Positions 59,953 through 64,000 of a DNA stretch of 64,000 nt are shown one piece after another. The notes under the pieces are model-generated. The model was not told the origin of the DNA and searched no databases. It was given only the letters and a program-made list of their open reading frames with translations. The stretch spans positions 1 to 64,000 of the forward strand of contig VGVB01000003.1 of NCBI GenBank assembly GCA_016882265.1. The letters are read 5' to 3'. The stretch comes from Gammaproteobacteria bacterium (GTDB taxonomy: Bacteria > Pseudomonadota > Gammaproteobacteria > Steroidobacterales > Steroidobacteraceae). How positions within the stretch are numbered: the stretch's first letter is position 1; each line of letters begins with the position of its first letter. Made by a program: the position numbers and the translations under genes.

Positions 59953-61368
59953 TCACCGCCGCGACCAGCGGCTGACCGCCCAGATCGCCAGCCACGACAG
60001 CGCGAAGCCGGGTACCAGTTCGTAGAGTTCGAAGATCGCGCCGTCGAGCCGCGGCCAGACGATCACGGTCAGGCCGCCGGTGACGATGCCGGCGATGGCG
60101 CCGCCGCGGGTCATCGCTGGCCAGTACAGCGACAGGATGATCGCCGGCCCGAAGGCCGCGCCGAATCCGGCCCAGGCCCAGCTCACCAGCGCCAGCACAC
60201 GGCTGTCCGGATCGAGCCCGAGCAGGAATGCGATCACGGCGATGCCGAGCACCGCGGCGCGGCCGACCCACAGGAGCTCGGCCCGGCCCGCCGCCGGGCG
60301 CAGCAGTCCGCGGTACAGATCCTGCGCGAAGGCCGCGGACGACACGAGGAGCTGCGCAGCCGCGGTGCTCATCACCGCGGCGAGGATCGCCGCCAGGCAG
60401 ATGCCGGCGACGATCGGATGGAAGAGCTGGGTCGCCATGCGGATGAAGACCCTTTCACTGTCGGCGCCGGCGAGCGGCGCATCGAGCACGAGCACGCCGG
60501 TGAACCCGACCAGCACCGCTGCGACCAGCACCGTCACGACCCAGACCATCGCCACGCGGCGCGCAGTCGCCATCTCGCCGGCGTGACGGATGGCCATGAA
60601 GCGCGCGAGGATATGTGGCTGGCCGGCGTAGCCGAGGCCCCAGCCCAGCAGCGAGGTGATGCCGATCCAGCCGAGCGGCGCGCCGCCGTCGCCCGCCAAC
60701 GGGTCGAGCAGCGCCGGATCGCGCGCCGCGAGCGCCGCGAACGCGTCGCTGCCGCCGGCCAGGTGCAGGCCGAGCGCCGCGACCAGCACCAGCGCGAAGA
60801 ACATCAGCGATCCCTGCAGCACGTCGGACCAGCTCACCGCGAGGAAGCCGCCGAAGAACGTGTAGGCGAGCAGCACGATCGAGCCACAGAACATCGCGGC
60901 GACGTAGGGCAGATCGAACAGCGACTGGAACAGCTTGCCGGCGGCGACGAAGCCGGAGCTGGTGTAGAAGGCGAAGAACACGAGAATGAACAGCGCCGCG
61001 ATGGTGCGCAGCAGGCGCGTGCGATCGTCGAAGCGCCGCTCGAAGTAATCCGGCAGCGTCAGCGCGTCACCGAGTTCCTCGGTGCGCGTGCGCAGCCGCG
61101 CGGCGACGAAGCGCCAGTTGAGCCAGGTGCCGGCGATCAGGCCGAGCACCAGCCAGACTGCGTCGAACCCGGCCAGATAGGCGAGTCCCGGCAGGCCCAT
61201 CAGCAGCCAGCCGCTCATGTCGGAGGCCTGCGCGGACAGTGCCGTGACGAAGCTGCCGAGGCGCCGCCCGCCGAGAATGAAGTCGCCGAGCGTCTGCGTG
61301 CGCCGCCAGGCGAGGAAGCCGAGCGCCAGGCAGATCGCCATGTACACCGCCAGGCTCAGCGCAATCAT
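59953..61368 (-). CDS. putP: Na+/proline symporter
   Basis: 471 residues, 12-13 membrane segments of the SSS family. Hallmarks: DFILGGRRLGSFVTALSAQA (Na+ site region SAQASDMSGWL), RFVAARLRTRTEELGDALTL, PDYFERRFDDRTRLLR, LGWGLGYAGQPHILARFMAI and AAVMSTAAAQLLVSSAAFAQ. The residues around SDMSGWLL and the MSTxxxQLLVSSS-like helix agree with PutP. The ATG overlaps the exonuclease stop (ATGA), and a 51-bp hairpin covers the junction. It sits in a cluster unrelated in function. Confidence 0.92.
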   Translation of the reverse strand: MIALSLAVYMAICLALGFLAWRRTQTLGDFILGGRRLGSFVTALSAQASDMSGWLLMGLPGLAYLAGFDAVWLVLGLIAGTWLNWRFVAARLRTRTEELGDALTLPDYFERRFDDRTRLLRTIAALFILVFFAFYTSSGFVAAGKLFQSLFDLPYVAAMFCGSIVLLAYTFFGGFLAVSWSDVLQGSLMFFALVLVAALGLHLAGGSDAFAALAARDPALLDPLAGDGGAPLGWIGITSLLGWGLGYAGQPHILARFMAIRHAGEMATARRVAMVWVVTVLVAAVLVGFTGVLVLDAPLAGADSERVFIRMATQLFHPIVAGICLAAILAAVMSTAAAQLLVSSAAFAQDLYRGLLRPAAGRAELLWVGRAAVLGIAVIAFLLGLDPDSRVLALVSWAWAGFGAAFGPAIILSLYWPAMTRGGAIAGIVTGGLTVIVWPRLDGAIFELYELVPGFALSWLAIWAVSRWSRR

Positions 61369-62312
61369 AAAAGGGGACGCTTCCCTTTTTCCGCGCGAAA
61401 AAGGGCAGCGTCCCCTTTTTCGATGCGGGCGGCCTGGCGGCGCAGCGCGGCGCCGAAGCCGGCGCGGTCGTAGAGGTCGTCGAGTGCGGTGAGATCAGGC
61501 GCCCGGCGGGCGACATCATCGGGCGCCACGTCGAGCGGCATGTCGCAGGCGATCGTGGTCAGTCGGCGCGCGCGCCAGGCGTCCTCGCGATGCGCGCGCA
61601 GCCGCTCGGGAAGCTGCGCGGCGCCGCGGATCGGCAGCCGCGCCACCTCGGTGAGCCCGGCGTAGATCTCTTCGAGCGAGGCAAAGGTCGAGAGCAACGC
61701 GGCCGCCGTGCGCGGCCCGATGCCGGGCACGCCGCGGATGTTGTCGCTGGCATCGCCGGCCAGTGCCAGGAAGTCGGCCATGCGCTCCGGCCGTACGCCG
61801 AAGTGTCCCTCGATATCCGCATACCCGAGCCGGCGCTCCGCACTCCAGTCGAGGAACGCATCGCCCTCGCGGATGAGCTGCGCGAGGTCCTTGTCGCGGG
61901 TCACCACGACAGCGCGGTGGCCGTGCGGCCGCAGTCGCGTCGCCAGCGTGCCGATGATGTCGTCGGCCTCGTACTGCGCGCTGCTGAAGGTCGCGAGCCC
62001 GAACCGGCGGCAGGCCTCGCGGCACAGCTCGAACTGGCGCCGCAGCTCCGGCGGCGCCGGCTCGCGATTGGCCTTGTAGGCCGGATCGATGCCGCTGCGG
62101 AAGGAGCGCGACAGGCTCTCGTCAAAGGCCACCGCCATGTGGCTCGGCCGCTCCTGCTCGAGCAGGTCGCCGAGGAAGCGGACGAAGCCGTAGAGCGCAT
62201 TGACCGGCGCCCCGTCGGGATCGGTCATCTCCGCACTGACCGCGAACCAGGCGCGGAAGACGTAGCAGCTCGCGTCGACCAGATGAACCGGCGGCGCCGC
62301 GCGGCCGGTCAC
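61365..62312 (-). CDS. 5'-3' exonuclease (Pol I N-domain/flap type)
   Basis: 315 residues from a GTG at 62312 that overlaps the upstream stop (GTGA). Resembles the FEN/Pol I 5' nuclease domain without polymerase: VHLVDASCYVFRAWFAV, MAVAFDESLSRSFRSGIDPA, YEADDIIGTLATRLRPHGHR, VVVTRDKDLAQLIREGD and the helix-3-turn-helix GDASDNIRGVPGIGPRTAAA. The metal-binding acidic residues are present. The last ~20 residues (IEKGDAALFRAEKGKRPLL) are encoded by the 51-bp hairpin repeat. Role in flap removal or repair. Confidence 0.9.
   Translation of the reverse strand: MTGRAAPPVHLVDASCYVFRAWFAVSAEMTDPDGAPVNALYGFVRFLGDLLEQERPSHMAVAFDESLSRSFRSGIDPAYKANREPAPPELRRQFELCREACRRFGLATFSSAQYEADDIIGTLATRLRPHGHRAVVVTRDKDLAQLIREGDAFLDWSAERRLGYADIEGHFGVRPERMADFLALAGDASDNIRGVPGIGPRTAAALLSTFASLEEIYAGLTEVARLPIRGAAQLPERLRAHREDAWRARRLTTIACDMPLDVAPDDVARRAPDLTALDDLYDRAGFGAALRRQAARIEKGDAALFRAEKGKRPLL
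61369..61419. repeat. 51-bp hairpin repeat at the exonuclease-putP junction
   Basis: Left arm 61369-61390 (AAAAGGGGACGCTTCCCTTT plus TT), loop CCGCGCG, right arm 61398-61419 complementary at 21 of 22 positions. It encodes the C-terminus of the exonuclease and abuts the putP start codon. The poly-A/poly-T-ended GGGGACGC arms differ in composition from the surrounding genes. Could also act as an RNA hairpin in the coupled mRNA. Confidence 0.8.
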
Positions 62313-62977
62313 TGCATGAATCGCTGCAGGCGCGCGTGCAGCCGGCTGCGGCGCGGGAAGTGCGCGAGCAGGTACTCCATCTGGTCGGCCAGCACGCGCC
62401 GGCCCTTCAGGTAGATGTACTCGGCGTAGGTCGGCGTGAACGGCACCGCCAGGAGCTGCATGCCCGCCTGCTCCGGCGTGCGCGAGGCCTTGCTGTTGTT
62501 GCAGCGCCGGCAGGCCGCCACGACGTTGTTCCAGACGTCGCGGCCGCCCTGGCAGAAGGGCCGCACGTGGTCGCGCGAAAGCTGCGCCGGCGGGCAGCGA
62601 TTGCCGCAGTACATGCACAGGCAGGCGTCGCGCCGGAACAGCGTCTCGTTGTTGAGCGGCGGCACATAGTCGGCGCTCAGCGTGCCCGGATTACCGGAGC
62701 TGCCGAGCGTCGCCAGCATCGAGCTGATCGCGATCGTCGTCTGCAGGCCGCTCTTCGCGTTGGTGCCGCCGTGCAGCGTGTACAGCGGCGTGCCGAACGC
62801 GTAGGCGACCTGGTCGAGGCAATGCAGCCGCACGGCCTCGCGGTAGTCGATCCACTCGAGCGGCATGCCGGAGGCGTCGGTGCGCAGGACCTGCTGGCTG
62901 AGGCCCCGCGCAGCGGCAGGCCGGACCTCGAACGTGTCCAGCCAGTCGCGGTCGGGGAACGCCAGCTGCGTTTTCAT
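62309..62977 (-). CDS. HNH endonuclease
   Basis: 222 residues from the ATG at 62977. The C-terminal HNH with zinc ribbon: ACLCMYCGNRCPPAQLSRDH, VRPFCQGGRDVWNNVVAACR, RCNNSKASRTPEQAG. The N-terminus (LAFPDRDWLDTFEVRPAAAR) is not recognised. Chromosomal HNH proteins of this size (often beginning MKT..) are widespread in Proteobacteria, with no assigned role. First gene of the five-gene cluster HNH-exonuclease-putP-YceI-ExoD; overlaps the exonuclease by 4 bp. Confidence 0.9.
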   Translation of the reverse strand: MKTQLAFPDRDWLDTFEVRPAAARGLSQQVLRTDASGMPLEWIDYREAVRLHCLDQVAYAFGTPLYTLHGGTNAKSGLQTTIAISSMLATLGSSGNPGTLSADYVPPLNNETLFRRDACLCMYCGNRCPPAQLSRDHVRPFCQGGRDVWNNVVAACRRCNNSKASRTPEQAGMQLLAVPFTPTYAEYIYLKGRRVLADQMEYLLAHFPRRSRLHARLQRFMQ

Positions 62978-63176
62978 TGCGGTCGGCCCGGGCCTGTGGA
63001 TTACCGAAACCGCGCAACAATACTGCATGGATATGCTATGTTTCAACGCGCCTTGTGCGGTGCAAGAGCGCCACATGCGGCTGACATCGGTCGCTCCGGC
63101 CAACCCTTGAAGAACGGACGATCCGGCAACGGCTGGCCAGGCCGTGCGCCCGGGTTACGCGGGAGGAAATTTCGCC

Positions 63177-64000
63177 ATGCCCATGACGATCGGCGTGCCG
63201 TGCGAGACCTTCGCCGGTGAGAAACGCGTCGCCACCGTACCCGAGGTGGTCGCGAAACTGGTGCAGCTCGGTTTCGGCGTCACGGTGGAAACCGGCGCCG
63301 GGGCGGGCGCCAATTTCGGTGACGAGGACTACCGCGCGGCCGGCGCCGAGATCGCGGCCACAGCGGCCGAGCTCTGGGCCAGGTCCGACGTCGTCTTCAA
63401 GGTGCGCACGCCGACGCCGGCCGAAGCGAGCCTGTTGCGCCCAGGCGCCACGCTGATCGGCTTCATCTGGCCCGCGCAGAATCCCGAGCTGATGCAGCAG
63501 TTCGCGGCGCGCAAGGCCACGGTGCTCGCCATCGACTCCCTGCCGCGCCAGCTCTCGCGCGCGCAGAAGATGGATGCGCTGACCTCGATGGCCGGCGTCA
63601 GCGGCTACCGCGCCGTCATCGAGGCCGCCAACGCCTTTGGCCGGCTGTTCAACGGCCAGGTGACCGCCGCCGGCAAGATCCCGCCGGCCAGGGTCTTCAT
63701 CGCCGGCGCCGGTGTCGCCGGTCTCGCCGCGATCGGCACGGCCGCCAGCCTCGGTGCGATCGTCCGCGCCAACGACACGCGCGCCGAGGTCGCCGACCAG
63801 GTCGTGTCGCTGGGCGGCGAGTTCGTCAAGGTCAATTACGAGGAGGAAGGCTCCGGCGGCGGCGGCTATGCCAGGGTGATGAGCGAGGGCTTCCAGCAGG
63901 CGCAGCGTGAGATGTACGCGCAGCAGGCCCGCGAAGTCGACATCATCATCACGACCGCGCTGATCCCGGGCAAGCCCGCGCCGCGGCTGATCACCGCCGA
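63177..64000 (+). CDS. pntA: NAD(P) transhydrogenase alpha subunit (3' end outside window)
   Basis: 274 codons visible. Couples proton flow to hydride transfer between NADH and NADP+. N-terminal MPMTIGVPCETFAGEKRVAT, ATVPEVVAKLVQLGFGVTVE, GAGAGANFGDEDYR; NAD loop VFIAGAGVAGLAAIGTAASL; YARVMSEGFQQAQREMYAQQ and VDIIITTALIPGKPAPRLI match PntA. A second in-frame ATG (MTIGV) is two codons later; GGAGG lies 10 bp upstream of the first. Divergent from the HNH gene across a 199-bp region with no other gene. Confidence 0.95.
   Translation, partial: MPMTIGVPCETFAGEKRVATVPEVVAKLVQLGFGVTVETGAGAGANFGDEDYRAAGAEIAATAAELWARSDVVFKVRTPTPAEASLLRPGATLIGFIWPAQNPELMQQFAARKATVLAIDSLPRQLSRAQKMDALTSMAGVSGYRAVIEAANAFGRLFNGQVTAAGKIPPARVFIAGAGVAGLAAIGTAASLGAIVRANDTRAEVADQVVSLGGEFVKVNYEEEGSGGGGYARVMSEGFQQAQREMYAQQAREVDIIITTALIPGKPAPRLITA

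Overview
The window is a GC-rich (roughly 70% by eye) bacterial chromosome segment with tightly packed genes and frequent ATGA/GTGA/TGATG overlaps. The gene set (class I gshA, asd and hemH of proteobacterial type, putP, an ExoD family protein, a YbhG/YbhF/YbhR-like exporter, many Gly/Pro-rich lipoproteins) points to a high-GC gammaproteobacterium, probably environmental. I cannot name the genus. No rRNA, tRNA or CRISPR array was seen.

Layout. 1-4533 (minus): three lipoproteins followed by a membrane Ser/Thr kinase that runs off the left edge. 4621-7078: MFS exporter and asd with a clear promoter. 7080-7754: AbrB/PIN toxin-antitoxin pair with a palindromic operator. 7883-10723: S9 peptidase and an ATP-grasp protein. 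10695-12183: AbiEi/AbiEii type IV toxin-antitoxin pair. 12348-15809: esterase-like hydrolase, MgtE-like transporter, methyltransferase, VOC protein. 15985-19376: gene remnants and secreted proteins, then a DUF4010-like membrane protein. 19487-22559: an MddA-like methyltransferase that appears to start at ATT, a MOSC protein, a coiled-coil membrane protein and an AAA ATPase. 22712-25434: tandem exported amidohydrolases. 25473-32606: two methyltransferases, a Cys/Met PLP enzyme, then mtnP-apt-mtnA-class II aldolase, the gene set of the 5-methylthioadenosine DHAP shunt. mtnP carries an in-frame amber codon and mtnA is split by an ISL3-type element whose own transposase has an internal deletion. 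32607-33857: overlapping remnants of a barrel-like protein, an AraC regulator and a phd/vapC pair. 33914-39574: membrane and hydrolase genes, a CorC/HlyC-type protein, an FHA protein with a perfect CRP-type site upstream, and a CBS protein.

39572-45096 is rich in repeats: a 42-bp-arm hairpin and two inverted copies of an 85-bp element about 5.3 kb apart. It also holds acetolactate synthase with divergently arranged large and small subunit genes, a Tat-type amine oxidase, a deoxyinosine glycosylase and an RRM protein. 45180-48177 is a three-gene ABC exporter. 48249-57968 holds an asparaginase, a diguanylate cyclase, gshA, thiolase, gabD and hemH. An AT-rich patch (58060-58250) truncates a MalT-like regulator. 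58644-62977 is a tightly coupled five-gene minus-strand cluster with a 51-bp hairpin between two of its genes. The window ends inside pntA.

Theme: between about 16 and 34 kb many genes are broken (TolB-like remnant, homopolymer frameshift, GNAT fragment, mtnP, mtnA, transposase, AraC and barrel remnants, phd). This suggests a decaying or recombining region beside otherwise intact housekeeping genes. Some single-base lesions could be assembly errors and need read-level checks.
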